This document shows, one piece after another, positions 12,508 through 23,150 of a stretch of 64,000 nt of DNA. Below the pieces are notes generated by a model. It made no database searches, had not been told where the DNA came from, and worked only from the letters and a program-made list of their open reading frames with translations. Where the stretch lies: the NCBI GenBank assembly GCA_950097015.1, contig CATNEN010000034.1, positions 2,581,501-2,645,500 on the forward strand, written 5' to 3'. The first letter of the stretch is position 1. Each line of letters starts with the position of its first letter. Made by a program: the position numbers and the translations under genes. This DNA is from Macrostomum hystrix. Its lineage: Eukaryota; Platyhelminthes; Macrostomidae.

Positions 12508-12544
12508 AGATGCACACTGTTGTGCGAAACGCGTCGTTAAATGT
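12508..12544. repeat. Right 37-bp inverted repeat of the element
   Basis: Exact reverse complement of 5943-5979. A further 52 bp separates it from the right target-site duplication, so the two ends are not symmetric. Confidence 0.88.
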
Positions 12545-12596
12545 TGATTCTCGCCTTTCTATTTATCTTACTTGCCAAGCGAGCAACTGTACCTGA

Positions 12597-12612
12597 ATTA
12601 TTGTTTACATTT
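12597..12612. repeat. Right target-site duplication
   Basis: ATTATTGTTTACATTT, identical to 5933-5948. Confidence 0.8.
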
Positions 12613-13547
12613 TTTACCTATAATAATAATAATATACTAATAAGTTATTAGTATAGTTATTAGGCCATTTTCTCTTGCCTTTTTTACATTTAATTAGCTC
12701 ATAATTATCTAAGAATAACGTTTTTAATGCGTTCACATCAAAAGTGCCTTTTTTTAGAAACCAGACTATTTTTAGGTTTCGAGTCACTGTTTTTTAACTA
12801 ATGGCTATCTGCTGCAATCATGTGGTTTTATTTCTATAAATGTCCCTCTTCCCCCCTCTCTCTCTCGACTCGCCCTGTCCTTTGACCGGTTGAGATTTGA
12901 GAACACTATACTCATCCACCTTTTAAACAGCGACTGTTCTCAAACCAGGCAAAGTGTTGGCTTCACCGCCTCCTGATCTGCCCAATAAAACAAAGCAAAT
13001 TATTAGTTAAGTGCACCGAGCTGGGTGCACTCCAGTGCTGCTCTGCCGTCTCCATTGGTCCCTCTTCTCTCAATCAATTTTACTACTCTTAACTCCTTAT
13101 CCTTCCAAGTCCATTCCAAGCCACACTTTGACTGTTGGCCTCCCCTGGCACTTTGCGCTTTAGTGCTTGCCCTGACTCACTCAAATATGCCCTCTGAGTC
13201 CAACTTTGCAGTTCTCTCTCTCTCTCACTGCCTGTCAGAAACAACTTGTGCACTTTGATCTAGGAATGGGGCAGGTGTAGTGACTTTGGTCAAGTCTCTG
13301 TCAATATATTTCAGAAGATATCTATATATTAGATTAGACAGTCTCCTTAATTTGCTATTTCGTCTTCTTAATTTTGTGGTGAATAGTATAATTTAGTTTT
13401 TTAGACATTTCTGGTAAGTTATTGTTTGAAGGCAACTTGATTGTGCCACATTTCTCCAGATACTAATGTGTTAAATTAGATACGAATTGATATCGTCATA
13501 GCCTCAGAATACCGGAGCCCCAAATCCTCATGATGCCTGGTCATCCA
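12613..13547. other. Spacer upstream of the adiponectin receptor gene
   Basis: AT-rich to mixed DNA with a CT tract at about 12849-12866. It probably holds the promoter and 5' UTR of the downstream receptor gene. I could not assign a TATA box, initiator or 5' exon. Short open frames here show no protein signature. Confidence 0.5.
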
Positions 13548-13927
13548 GATTCTCAGTTTGAGTCGCCACCTTTCCCCGATCCTCAGTTTGAGTCGCCACC
13601 TTTCTCAGATCCTCAGTTTGAGTCGCCGTCTTTCACAGATCCTCAGTTTGAGTCGCCACCTTTCTCCGATCCTCAGTTTGAGTCGCCACCTTTCTCCGAT
13701 CCTCAGTTTGAGTCGCCATCTTTCACAGATCCTCAGTTTGAGTCGCCACCTTTCTCCGATCCTCAGTTTGAGTCGCCATCTTTCACAGATCCTCAGTTTG
13801 AGTCGCCACCTTTCACAGATCCTCAGTTTGAGTCGCCACCTTTCACAGATCCTCAGTTTGAGTCGCCACCTTTCACAGATCCTCAGTTTGAGTCGCCATC
13901 TTTCACAGATGTGCAATTTGGGTCATA
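13548..13927 (+). repeat. 30-bp minisatellite upstream of the receptor start codon
   Basis: About 12.5 copies of a 30-bp unit containing CCTCAGTTTGAGTCGCCA. As 30 is a multiple of three, all frames remain open. The frame from 13530 would give a 10-residue repeat, QFESPPFSDP. Substitutions are not concentrated at silent sites, which argues against selection on a protein. It ends about 58 bp before the receptor ATG and may be 5' UTR or promoter DNA. Confidence 0.9.
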
Positions 13928-13984
13928 AGTTAAAAAGGCCCTGTCCCATTGCAGCAATCCTCACCTGTTGCCAGCTGCACGCCA

Positions 13985-14356
13985 ATGGAGCCGGCTCAGG
14001 TACTAATCTCCGGCTTGGCCTCGCGCGACTCCGACGACCCGTTACAGTCGAATTCGACTTCAGCCGTCGCCGCTGCCAGCCAGCCGCTGCTAGGCAGCCG
14101 GTTGTCATCGGCGCGTCTTAGCCCGCAGAATCGAAGCAACCGTTCCAGATCGGACGGCACAGCCTTCATCCAGACGGAGGATGCCTGCGATTTTAGCGCC
14201 TGCGTCGCCACTACGGCTGCGTCGGCGGCTGCGCTGGCTTCAGCGCCTGTGGCTGCGGCCGCCGCCGCTGCTGCTGGGGGCGAGTCGCTGGACAATGCCA
14301 ATATCATTGGCGAGGCCTCTAGCGGCGTCACTAAGAGGCGCGGGCAGCATCGCAAG
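13985..14356 (+). CDS. Adiponectin receptor exon 1 (cytosolic N-terminus)
   Basis: Encodes MEPAQVLISGL, a Ser-rich stretch and an Ala run, ending RGQHRK before donor GTTAGA. The frame is open a little upstream, but only with a TTG, so ATG 13985 is preferred. Confidence 0.85.
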
Positions 14357-17300
14357 GTTAGAATGTTAATAACAATATCAATAATACTTGCAGGAGCGCT
14401 GCGGGCACATGTACATTTGATGTCAGTGGACCCGCAGCCAGCCAGGAGGCAATTCTGCCCATTTCGCTGACTCCCGAGCACACACGCACACAGATACTGT
14501 ACGCAGGCACACGCTCTTCAGGCAGTACTCTTACACTGTGCCTTGGAGTTTGGCTCTCAAGGACTTCAATTCCATGGCAAGCCCCCAAGCCTTTTCTCCG
14601 CGGCTGCGCCCCAAATGAATGAGGCAAACGTATTAGACCGCTCTGCTGCTCACCCCTCGTGGTTAGAATGTTTGATTTAGTGTTTTGAATCCCCATTACA
14701 ATCTATGAAGCATTATCCAACTGTCATTGCTTTACTTGTGAAACACCTGCATCAAAAATCCGCGCAGAACTCCGACCCGCTGCCGCACAAGCCGTCTGAC
14801 TTGACGCTGCTTCAACAATTCGATGAATTGGCCACCCGCGCCAAGGACAGCGCCGAGCAGTTTATGCACCACGTTTGGACTCACGGCTGGCGCCTGACGC
14901 CCCACTGCCGCCTGCCCGACTGGCTGAAGGACAACGACTTTCTACTGCAAGGCCACCGGCCACAGCTCAACACTTTCACCGCCTGCTTCAAGAGCATCTT
15001 TCGCATTCACACCGAGACTGGAAACATTTGGACTCACATGCTGGGTGAGCACTCAGATCTGTTCATTTGCTCTATAATGAAGGTCGTGGGTTCGTATCTT
15101 TGCTATTCTGCAACGAAAAGTATCTATTAAACAAAGAAGCGTTAAAAAATTGGGGATCAAAGCCTCGAATATGCGGAATAAGAAAGTGAAACTCGGAGGC
15201 CAATGGTTCGAATCTGGAACTCGGAGGCCCATGGTTCGAACCTAGACTCGGAGGCCCTGGGTTCGAATCTGGAACTCGGAGGCCCAGTGTTTAAATATAT
15301 GAAACTCGGAGGCCCAGGGTTCAAATCTGGAACTCGGAGGCCCAAGGTTCGAATCTGGAACTCGGAGGCCCATGGTTCGAACCTAAACTCGGAGACCCAT
15401 GGTTCGAATCTGGAACTCAGAGGCCCATGGTTCGAACCTAAACTCGGAGACCCATGGTTCGAATCTGGAACTCAGAGGCCCATGGTTCGAATCTGGAACT
15501 CGGAGGCCCATGGTTTGAACCTAGACTCGGAGGTCCTGGGTTCGAATCTGGAACTCGGAGGCCTAGTGTTTGAATATGGAACTCAGAGGCCCATGGTTTG
15601 AATCTGGAACTCGGAGGCCCAGTGTTTAAATATATGAAACTCGGAGGCCCAGGGTTCAAATCTGGAACTCGGAGGCCCAAGGTTCGAATCTGGAACTCGG
15701 AGGCCCATGGTTCGAACCTAAACTCGGAGACCCATGGTTCGAATCTGGAACTCAGAGGCCCATGGTTCGAACCTAAACTCGGAGACCCATGGTTCGAATC
15801 TGGAACTCAGAGGCCCATGGTTCGAATCTGGAACTCGGAGGCCCATGGTTTGAACCTAGACTCGGAGGTCCTGGGTTCGAATCTGGAACTCGGAGGCCCA
15901 TGGTTTGAACCTAGACTCGGAGGTCCTGGGTTCGAATCTGGAACTCTAAGGCCTAGTGTTTGAATATGGAACTCAGAGGCCCATGGTTCGAATCTGGAAC
16001 TCGGAGGCCCAGTGTTTGAATATGGAACTCAGAGGCCCATGGTTCGAATCTGGAACTCGGAGGCCCATGGTTTGAACCTAGACTCGGAGGTCCTGTGTTC
16101 GAATCTGGAACTCTAAGGCCTAGTGTTTGAATATGGAACTCAGAGGCCCATGGTTCGAATCTGGAACTCGGAGGCCCAGTGTTTGAATATGGAACTCAGA
16201 GGCCCATGGTTCGAATCTGGAACTCGGAGACCCATGGTTCGAATCTAAAATTTCGTGGGGATTCGAACTCTAACAGTTAGTTTACACTAATTAAGAATAT
16301 GGAGTATATTAAAATTCAACGGTCGTGAGTTGAACTCGCAGAGGAAGATTTTATTAATCTTGTGGAACCCCAGTTGTATAGTATTTCTTTCAATAATATA
16401 ATCAAGTTTTCCCTATTTCTTATTGACCAGGCTGCATCGCCTTCACAGGCATAGCCGTCTACTTTCTAACTAGGCCCTCAATCGAAGTGCAATGGCAGGA
16501 GAAGCTTGTGTTCGCCGCATTCTTTCTCGGCGCTGTGCTCTGCATGGGCTTCTCATTCATCTTCCACACCGTCTACTGCCACTCCGAGCGAGTTGGCCGA
16601 CTATTTAATAAGTGAGTAAATCACATTCTGAAGGCATTCTACTATGAGTAGTCAGATGTTTAATTTTATTTGTTTCGCTTTCTAGGCTGGACTACTGCGG
16701 CATTGCCCTCCTAACTATGGGTAGCTTCGTGCCCTGGCTATACTACTCATTCTATTGCCAGCTTTCGCCTAAAATTATCTACCTGACACTGATCAGCATC
16801 CTGGGCACGGCTGCGATTGTGGTGTCCATGTTTGACGCATTCGCTGCACCGAAATACAGGCCGCTGAGAGCTGGTGAGAGCTGAGAGCTGATTTATTGAT
16901 TGATTAGATATCATCAGCTGATCTAGTGATTTATTGATTGATTAGATATCGACGGCTGATCTAGTGATTGATTGATTGATTAGATATCAACAGCTGATCT
17001 AGTGATGATTGATTGATTAGATATCGATAGCTGATCAAATTATTGATTGAGTAAATTTTGACAAGTGATCAAATTATTGTTAAATTAGATTCCTTCGTAT
17101 TTACCTTAAATAAGAGCAGGAAATTCCCCACCCTACTCCTTACAGGTGTGTTCATCGCCCTCGGTCTCTCTGGTGTGATTCCCGCCCTGCACTACGTGAT
17201 TCTGGAGGGCTTTCACAGCGCCATCTATCACGCCTCAATGGGCTGGCTAGTGCTCATGGCACTGCTGTACATCACAGGAGCTGTCATCTACGCTGTGCGC

Positions 17301-17829
17301 TTTCCGGAGCGCCTGTTTCCTGGGAAATTCGACCTCTGGGTGAGTGCTCGGCATACAAATTATTCTTCATTCGAAATGACAAAACCTTATTCATTCGAAA
17401 TGACAAATCCTTCTTTATTCGAAATGACAAATCCTTATTCATTCCAAATGACAAATTCTTCTTTATTCGAAATGACAAATCCTTATTAATTCGAAATGAC
17501 AAATCCTTATTTATTCGAAATGACAAATCCTTTTTTCATTTGAAATGACAACTCCTTTTTCATTCGAAATGACAAATCCTTTTTTTATTTTTTTAATTAG
17601 AGCTCTTGCCTTTTAAAATGGCAAATCCTCTATTTGACGCAATTTACACGCAATACTTTCTACTATCAGTAGGCTAGTGAGCGCACCCGTCCCCAATCTG
17701 GCATTGCAGTTCCAAAGCCACCAGATATTCCACGTGTTTGTGGTGGCCGCCGCATTCGTTCACTTTCACGGCATCTCGGAGATTGCCAATTATCGCCTCA
17801 CCGCTGGTGACTGCGTGGCTGTCTACTAG
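13985..17829 (+). CDS. Adiponectin receptor (PAQR family), complete
   Basis: Six exons join in frame: 13985-14356, 14768-15044, 16431-16611, 16686-16873, 17146-17339 and 17710-17829, giving 443 residues. All introns are GT-AG. Residues 1-170 are a variable cytosolic N-terminus with Ser- and Ala-rich runs. The signature LPDWLKDNDFLLQGHRP (173-189) and CFKSIFRIHTETGNIWTH (197-214) precede seven transmembrane helices. Zinc ligands of the PAQR fold are kept: His262 in FHTVYCHSE, and His408 and His412 in SHQIFH. In animals the receptor binds adiponectin-like ligands and has zinc-dependent ceramidase-type activity. The start was placed at the first ATG in the open frame. The protein is longer than human ADIPOR1 only at its N-terminus. 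Introns 2, 4 and 5 carry private minisatellites. Confidence 0.97.
14393..14665 (-). mobile_element. tRNA-derived SINE, copy 3
   Basis: Minus-strand copy in adiponectin receptor intron 1. The head GCAGCAGAGCGGTCTAATAC is tRNA(Leu/Ser)-like. The body has AAAAGGCTTGGGGGCTTGCC and GTCAGCGAAATGGGCAGAA. It is antisense to the gene. Confidence 0.85.
14768..15044 (+). CDS. Adiponectin receptor exon 2
   Basis: Acceptor CCGCGCAG, with a weak pyrimidine tract; donor GTGAGC. Encodes the WLKDNDFLLQGHRP signature and HTETGNIWTHMLG at the entry to helix 1. Phase 0 to 1. Confidence 0.93.
15186..16253 (+). repeat. 27-28-bp minisatellite with B-box-like motif in receptor intron 2
   Basis: About 38 units built from GGTTCGAATCTGG, AACTCGGAGGCCCAT and the variant GGTTCGAACCTAAACTCGGA. 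GTTCGAA occurs about two dozen times. A higher-order period of about 335 bp is visible: a unit variant with TTAAATATATGAAAC is at 15291 and again at 15626. Open frames in both directions are artefacts. Confidence 0.95.
16431..16611 (+). CDS. Adiponectin receptor exon 3
   Basis: Encodes helices 1-2 and FHTVYCHSE with the first zinc-binding histidine (His262). Acceptor TTGACCAG, donor GTGAGT, phase 1 to 2. Confidence 0.96.
16686..16873 (+). CDS. Adiponectin receptor exon 4
   Basis: Encodes KLDYCGIALLTMGSFVPWLY, typical of PAQR helix 3, through helix 4. Acceptor TTTCTAG, donor GTGAGA. Confidence 0.96.
16880..17065 (+). repeat. Short tandem array in receptor intron 4
   Basis: About four to five diverged copies of a 40-45-bp unit with TTGATTGATTAGATATC and AGCTGATCTAGTGA. 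Confidence 0.8.
17146..17339 (+). CDS. Adiponectin receptor exon 5
   Basis: Encodes GVFIALGLSGVIPALHY and RFPERLFPGKFDLW (helices 5-6 and the conserved FPGKFD loop). Acceptor CCTTACAG, donor GTGAGT. Confidence 0.96.
17365..17600 (+). repeat. 24-bp minisatellite in receptor intron 5
   Basis: About ten copies containing TTCGAAATGACAAATCCTT. The unit length is a multiple of three, so a spurious open frame runs through from exon 5. Confidence 0.9.
17710..17829 (+). CDS. Adiponectin receptor exon 6 (C-terminus)
   Basis: Encodes FQSHQIFHVFVVAAAFVHFH with the two remaining zinc-binding histidines (408, 412), and ends at TAG 17827-17829. Acceptor CATTGCAG. Confidence 0.96.
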   Translation, partial: FQSHQIFHVFVVAAAFVHFHGISEIANYRLTAGDCVAVY

Positions 17830-18600
17830 ACCGGCAGTTCCAGCTCCGGAACTGTCACTGTTGCACCTGCCTTCTCTCACACCCCTAACACTCCCTTGTA
17901 TTCTCAGCCGCACTGTCTCAAACCAGCTTGTTATCTGTCTGTTTCGCTACGCATATTATTTGTTATTTATTCTCCATCTGTCCTGTTTAGGTTTGAGTTT
18001 TTTAAAGGCCGACTCTTCACCGAGAGTAAAAGTTTTAGTGTCCGCCAGTGCAATGTGTTGAAGCGGGTGGATTGTTTCTAATTCGTTGCAACGCACAGTC
18101 AAATAATCATTATATATATAATTTTATTTCTGTTGACTATGTTTCTGATATACAGAAGAGTTTCGTTTGAAAACTTTGTCAAGATTTTTTAACGAACAAA
18201 TTTTTTGCTTCTATAGACAGGCAATTTATCGATTAGTTTATTGCTGTATTACTGTACGTATGACCTTGTGAATATAGCAGATGTGTTCGATCTTCTATTC
18301 TGTTTATATTTTGTTAATCCTCGATAAAATCACACTGGCTAGTGACTAACATCAATATTTTCTTTTATATAGTTATTGCTGCACATACGCACACTCGTTG
18401 CATTGCACTTAATTCATTTTTGTTTGTGAAAAACTCGAAACTAGAAGTCATTATATGGATAATTTTTAATTTGCCTGTTTATTTCTGTAAAGGTATTCCA
18501 ATTTGTAAAGTTTTTTTTGCCTAAAAATTAAGTTTGTTAAAAAGAACACTATTTAGGACAAAAATGTTTCTCTTTGTCTAGTTCTGAAAAAATTCCTGTT
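17830..18600 (+). other. Probable 3' UTR of the adiponectin receptor
   Basis: AT-rich DNA directly after the stop codon. No AATAAA was found before the 28-bp array. A candidate AATAAA lies beyond the array at about 19984, which would put the array in the transcript. Confidence 0.45.
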
Positions 18601-19768
18601 TCTATGAGTGAGAGTAGCAATTGTAGTTTCTAGGAATGAGGGTAGCAATAGCAGTTTCTAGGAATGAGGGTAGCAATAGCAGTTTCTAGGAATGAGGGTA
18701 GCAATTGTAGTTTCTAGGAATGAGGGTAGCAATAGCAGTTTCTAGGAATGAGGGTAGCAATAGCAGTTTCTAGGAATGAGAGTATCAATAGCAGTTTCTA
18801 GGAATGAGGGTAGCAATAGCAGTTTCTAGGAATGAGGGTAGCAATAGCAGTTTCTAGGAATGAGGGTAGCAATAGCAGTTTCTAGGAATGAGGGTAGCAA
18901 TAGCAGTTTCTAGGAATGAGGGTAGCAATAGCAGTTTCTAGGAATGAGGGTAGCAATAGCAGTTTCTAGGAATGAGAGTAGCAATAGCAGTTTCTAGGAA
19001 TGAGAGTAGCAATAGCAGTTTCTAGGAATGAGGGTAGCAATAGCAGTTTCTAGGAATGAGGATATCTATTGCAGTTTCTAGGAATGAGAGTAGCAATAGC
19101 AGTTTCTAGGAATGAGGGTAGCAATACCAGTTTCTAGGAATGAGGGTATCTATTGCAGTTTCTAGGAATGATAGTAGCAATACCAGTTTCTAGGAATGAG
19201 GGTAGCAATACCAGTTTCTAGGAATGAGGGTATCTATTGCAGTTTCTAGGAATGAGAGTAGCAATAGCAGTTTCTAGGAATGAGGGTAGCAATAGCAGTT
19301 TCTAGGAATGAGGGTAGCAATAGCAGTTTCTAGGAATGAGGGTAGCAATAGCAGTTTCTAGGAATGAGGGTAGCAATAGCAGTTTCTAGGAATGAGGGTA
19401 GCAATAGCAGTTTCTAGGAATGAGGGTAGCAATAGCAGTTTCTAGGAATGAGGGTAGCAATAGCAGTTTCTAGGAATGAGAGTAGCAATAGCAGTTTCTA
19501 GGAATGAGGGTAGCAATAGCAGTTTCTAGGAATGAGGGTATCTATTGCAGTTTCTAGGAATGATAGTAGCAATAGCAGTTTCTAGGAATGAGGGTAGCAA
19601 TAGCAGTTTCTAGGAATGAGGGTATCTATTGCAGTTTCTAGGAATGAGAGTAGCAATAGCAGTTTCTAGGAATGAGGGTAGCAATACCAGTTTCTAGGAA
19701 TGAGGGTATCTATTGCAGTTTCTAGGAATGATAGTAGCAATACCAGTTTCTAGGAATGAGTTAGAATA
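18601..19768 (+). repeat. 28-bp minisatellite, about 41 copies
   Basis: The unit contains TTTCTAGGAATGAGGGTAGC and AATAGCAG. Variants (GAGAGTAGC, GTATCTATTGC, AATACCAG) recur in blocks, suggesting multi-unit duplication. Confidence 0.95.
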
Positions 19769-20435
19769 TTACTTTCTGGAAATTAAGTGAAAGAAGCAAT
19801 GACAAAACTGCAATTAGCTGTCTAGTATATGCAAAGTCAGTTTTTGTTACCTAATTGTTATTTAAATGTAGTCCCAGCCCTAGCCATTATAACAATATGT
19901 CATATTTTTCTCAAAATTTTCATTTCTTAAATGGTGTCAGACGTTTTTTATTAATGTTCTTTTGCACACAGAAATAGTTGAGAAAATAAACTAACGCATC
20001 TCTTCTTGGTCTGTACTAACATGCTTTTGTTAGCCAGCTGTAAGTTAACAAATATAAGCAAAGCCTCCTCTATCTAGACACACATGCTAAATAAGGCTTG
20101 TTTGTTTTGCTTGTTTGTGCTTTCAAATGGCATCATCAATATTATATTTTTATCACTTTCCAACCCTCATTCTCTCAGCATCGATCCAAACATGGCTGAA
20201 TTTCTGTCAAATCTGTGTCTCACAATCTTTTCAGTGTGCCAACGTCATCTGTCATTACCTAGAGTTTGCTGAAGTTGCACCTGCAATTACTAGCGAGCAT
20301 AAGGCGTGAGATTATTATAGCAGCAGATAATAACTGCAATTCCGTTCCATTTCAAATGAAACATTTTCGTTTCCGTCACACTTTTGCAATGCCACATTCT
20401 CATCTTACAATATTCTCATCTAAGCTTCTCTTCAT
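19769..20435. other. AT-rich spacer
   Basis: No recognisable gene. An AATAAA at about 19984 may be the polyadenylation signal of the adiponectin receptor transcript. Confidence 0.4.
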
Positions 20436-20735
20436 CTCCCTCTCCTCTTCCATCTCTCTCTCCTCTTCCATCTCCCTCTCCCCTTCCATCTCCCTCTCCT
20501 CTTCCATCTCCCTCTCCTCTTCCATCTCCCTCTCCTCTTCCATCTCCCTCTCCTCTTCCATCTCTCTCCTCTTCCATCTTTCTCCCCTTCCATCTCCCTC
20601 TCCTCTTCCATCTCTCTCCTCTTCCATCTTTCTCCCCTTCCATCTCCCTCTCCTCTTCCATCTCTCTCCTCTTCCATCTCTCTCCCCTTCCATCTCTCTC
20701 CCCTTCCATCTCCCTGTCCACTTCCAACTCCCTTC
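20436..20735 (+). repeat. 18-bp pyrimidine-only minisatellite
   Basis: About 16 copies of CATCTCCCTCTCCTCTTC with CT-only variation. The strand asymmetry is near complete. Confidence 0.92.
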
Positions 20736-21024
20736 CTCGTCCATCTCGATTTAAGGTTATCCAACAGCCGGCCACACCCTCTCAAAGCGTCATATGTCTG
20801 TGAATATTTTTAGACATGAAAGCCCACCCCAAGCTCGATTGACTCGTCGGCTGCTGCAGCGACTTCACGTGGGCGGTGTCTAAAAGTGCGAGTTTACTGC
20901 GTCAGTAGGTGGTTGAGGTTTTTACTGAGGCGAGTAATTCCTTTGTCAGAGTTCACAGTTGTTTACGAGCATTTAACTCGTCTCGTGGCATTCGCTCTAA
21001 AGTACTCTAAATAAAGTACTACCT
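20736..21024. other. Mixed spacer
   Basis: Unique sequence with a CACGTG site near 20868. No coding frame was recognised. Confidence 0.4.
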
Positions 21025-21655
21025 ACTCTCCCCATTCTCTCCTCCACTGTCTACTCTCATGTCTCTCCTCCACTGTCTACTCTCATGTCTCTCCTCCACT
21101 GTCTACTCTCATGTCTCTCCTCCACTGTCTACTCTCATGTCTCTCCTCCACTGTCTACTCTCATGTCTCTCCTCCACTGTCTACTCTCATGTCTCTCCTC
21201 CACTGTCTACTCTCATGTCTCTCCTCCACTGTCTACTCTCATGTCTCTCCTCCACTGTCTACTCTCATGTCTCTCCTCCACTGTCTACTCTCATGTCTCT
21301 CCTCCACTGTCTACTCTCATGTCTCTCCTCCACTGTCTACTCTCATATCTCTCCTCCACTGTCTACTCTCATATCTCTCCTCCACTGTCTACTCTCATGT
21401 CTCTCCTCCACTGTCTACTCTCATGTCTCTCCTCCACTGTCTACTCTCATGTCTCTCCTCCGCTGTCTACTCTCGGATCTCTCCTCCGCTGTCTACTCTC
21501 GGATCTCTCCTCCGCTGTCTACTCTCATATCTCTCCTCGGCTGTCTACTCTCATATCTCTCCTCGGCTGTCTACTCTCATATCTCTCCTCGGCTGTCTAC
21601 TCTCATATCTCTCCGCCGCTGTCTACTCTCATATCTCTCCTCCGCTGTCTACTCT
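21025..21655 (+). repeat. 26-bp minisatellite, about 24 copies
   Basis: Units contain CTCTCCTCCACTGTCTACTC plus TCATGT. The last third changes to CCGCTG and CGGCTG variants with ATATCT. Long open frames in all three plus frames are artefacts. Confidence 0.95.
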
Positions 21656-22289
21656 CTCCATCTCATTTCCATCTGAGAGATTCGATTACTCTGGGTTATA
21701 TATACTCTCTCACCCTTCTCTTTTCTAAGCGTACTCATCATTTTAATCCGATGTCAACAAACGGCAGTTTGTGCACTCTATTCCCACAGTGAGACTTTGC
21801 GCTCCTTCCCACTTCCTTCCTAGCCGCCTCAGCTGCCAGCGATCTATTTTTAGTTGCCACATGGCAACATGCCTGATACAGAAAAGCAACAGCCATTGGG
21901 ACAGGGGAGGCCAGGGCGAGATGATGATAGCGCATTGCGGCCCGTAAATTCCACCTGTGCCACCCGTTTTAGCCGGCTCCAGCTTGCTCTGATTGAAGCA
22001 GCTATGTGTCTATTTTTCAACCATAAGCTCTTGTCTTCTGCCTCAACGCTGAATTTCTCCAGCCAGTCCATTGTTGTCGGAATAGCAGGATTCTGAAATT
22101 TTCAATGGTCTAGTCCTCAGCAACCATTCGTGTCGAGGTTACGGGCCTCTGCTTTGTTGGAGATTTTTTAGAAAGCTTTTAGCTAGAGTGATTATCTGCA
22201 ATGCCAGCGGTGCTTTGTTCTATTTGACCAAAACTGATCTTTTGAATATTTACTCTGGGCTTCCAAGAGGGATTTTGTTGTTTGTTATT
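21656..22289. other. Spacer with a possible unassigned exon
   Basis: A minus-strand stretch (22091 down to about 21954) follows an acceptor TTTCAG and would encode NPAIPTTMDWLEKFSVEAED and SWSRLKRVAQ before a GTGGAA donor. The plus strand is also open here from an ATG at 21869. I recognise neither product. Confidence 0.3.
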
Positions 22290-23150
22290 GAAAAGGACTT
22301 CTTGTGGATTCCGAGAGTGACTTCTTGTGGATTCCCAGAGTGACTTCTTGTGGATTCCGAGAGTGACTTCTTGAGTTTTTGAGAGTGACTTCTTGTAGAT
22401 TCCGAGGGTGACTTCTAGAGGATTCCGAGAGTGACTTCTTGTGGATTCCCAGAGTGACTTCTTGTGGATTCCGAGAGTGACTTCTTAAGTTTTTGAGAGT
22501 GACTTCTTGTAGATTCCGAGGGTGACTTCTAGAGGATTCCGAGAGTGAATTCTTAAGGTTTTGAGAGTGACTTCTTGTGGATTCCGAGAGTGACTTCTTC
22601 TGGATTCCGAGGGTGACTTCTTAAGGTTTTGAGAGTGACTTCTTGTGGGTCCCGAGAGTGACTTCTTGTGGATTCCCAGCGTGACTTCTTGTGGATTCCC
22701 AGAGTGACTTCTTGTGGATTCCGAGAGTGACTTCTTGTGGATTCCGAGAGTGAATTCTTAAGGTTTTGAAAGTGACTTCTAGAGGATTCCGAGAGTGAAT
22801 TCTTAAGGTTTTGAGAGTGACTTCTTGTGGATTCCGAGAGTGACTTCTTGTGGATTCCGAGAGTGACTTCTTGTGGATTCCGAGAGTGACTACTTGTGGT
22901 TCCCGAGAGTGACTTCTTGTGGGTCCCGAGAGTGACTACTTGTGGTTCCCGAGAGTGACTACTTGTGGTTCCCGAGAGTGACTTCTTGTGGTTCCCGAGA
23001 GTGACTTCTTGTGGTTCCCGAGAGTGACTTCTTGTGGGTTCCGAGTGTGACTTCTTGTAGATTCCGAGAGTGACTTCTTGTAGATTCCGAGAGTGACTTC
23101 TTGTGGATTCCGAGAGTGACTTCTTGTGGGTTTAGACAGAGGGACATCTT
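22290..23150 (+). repeat. 23-bp minisatellite, about 37 copies
   Basis: Units contain GAGAGTGACTTCTTGTGG with ATTCC, interspersed with AGTTTTT and AAGGTTTT variants that recur together. Confidence 0.93.

Larger units (their letters stand above)
5949..12596 (+). mobile_element. 5'-truncated Penelope-like retroelement with internal satellite expansion
   Basis: Two stretches identify a Penelope-like element on the plus strand. The first (about 5990-6470) is frameshifted reverse-transcriptase C-terminus, with FLDLDIV and GLIRCLLHRAF in different frames. The second (6470-6646 and 12300-12491) is GIY-YIG endonuclease, with GVVYQFNCSDD, SYLGKTKRHLHTRIREHW and a final PSLDFASLLRDY. The coding region is broken by frameshifts and by a tandem array that inserts 82 copies of 70 bp into the endonuclease. 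The element is dead as a protein gene. Flanking 16-bp direct repeats and 37-bp inverted repeats define its limits. Confidence 0.85.

Noticed and set aside
13949-13984. Upstream TTG start for the adiponectin receptor
   Set aside because: Nuclear eukaryotic genes rarely start at TTG. ATG 13985 is in the same frame and nothing upstream is conserved.
15203-15963. Plus- and minus-strand frames with GSNLELGGP-type repeats
   Set aside because: They are readings of the B-box-like array in a receptor intron. The conserved receptor exons flank it.
21059-21792. Three overlapping plus-strand frames of 205-235 codons
   Set aside because: They are frame-shifted readings of the same 26-bp minisatellite and carry no protein signature.
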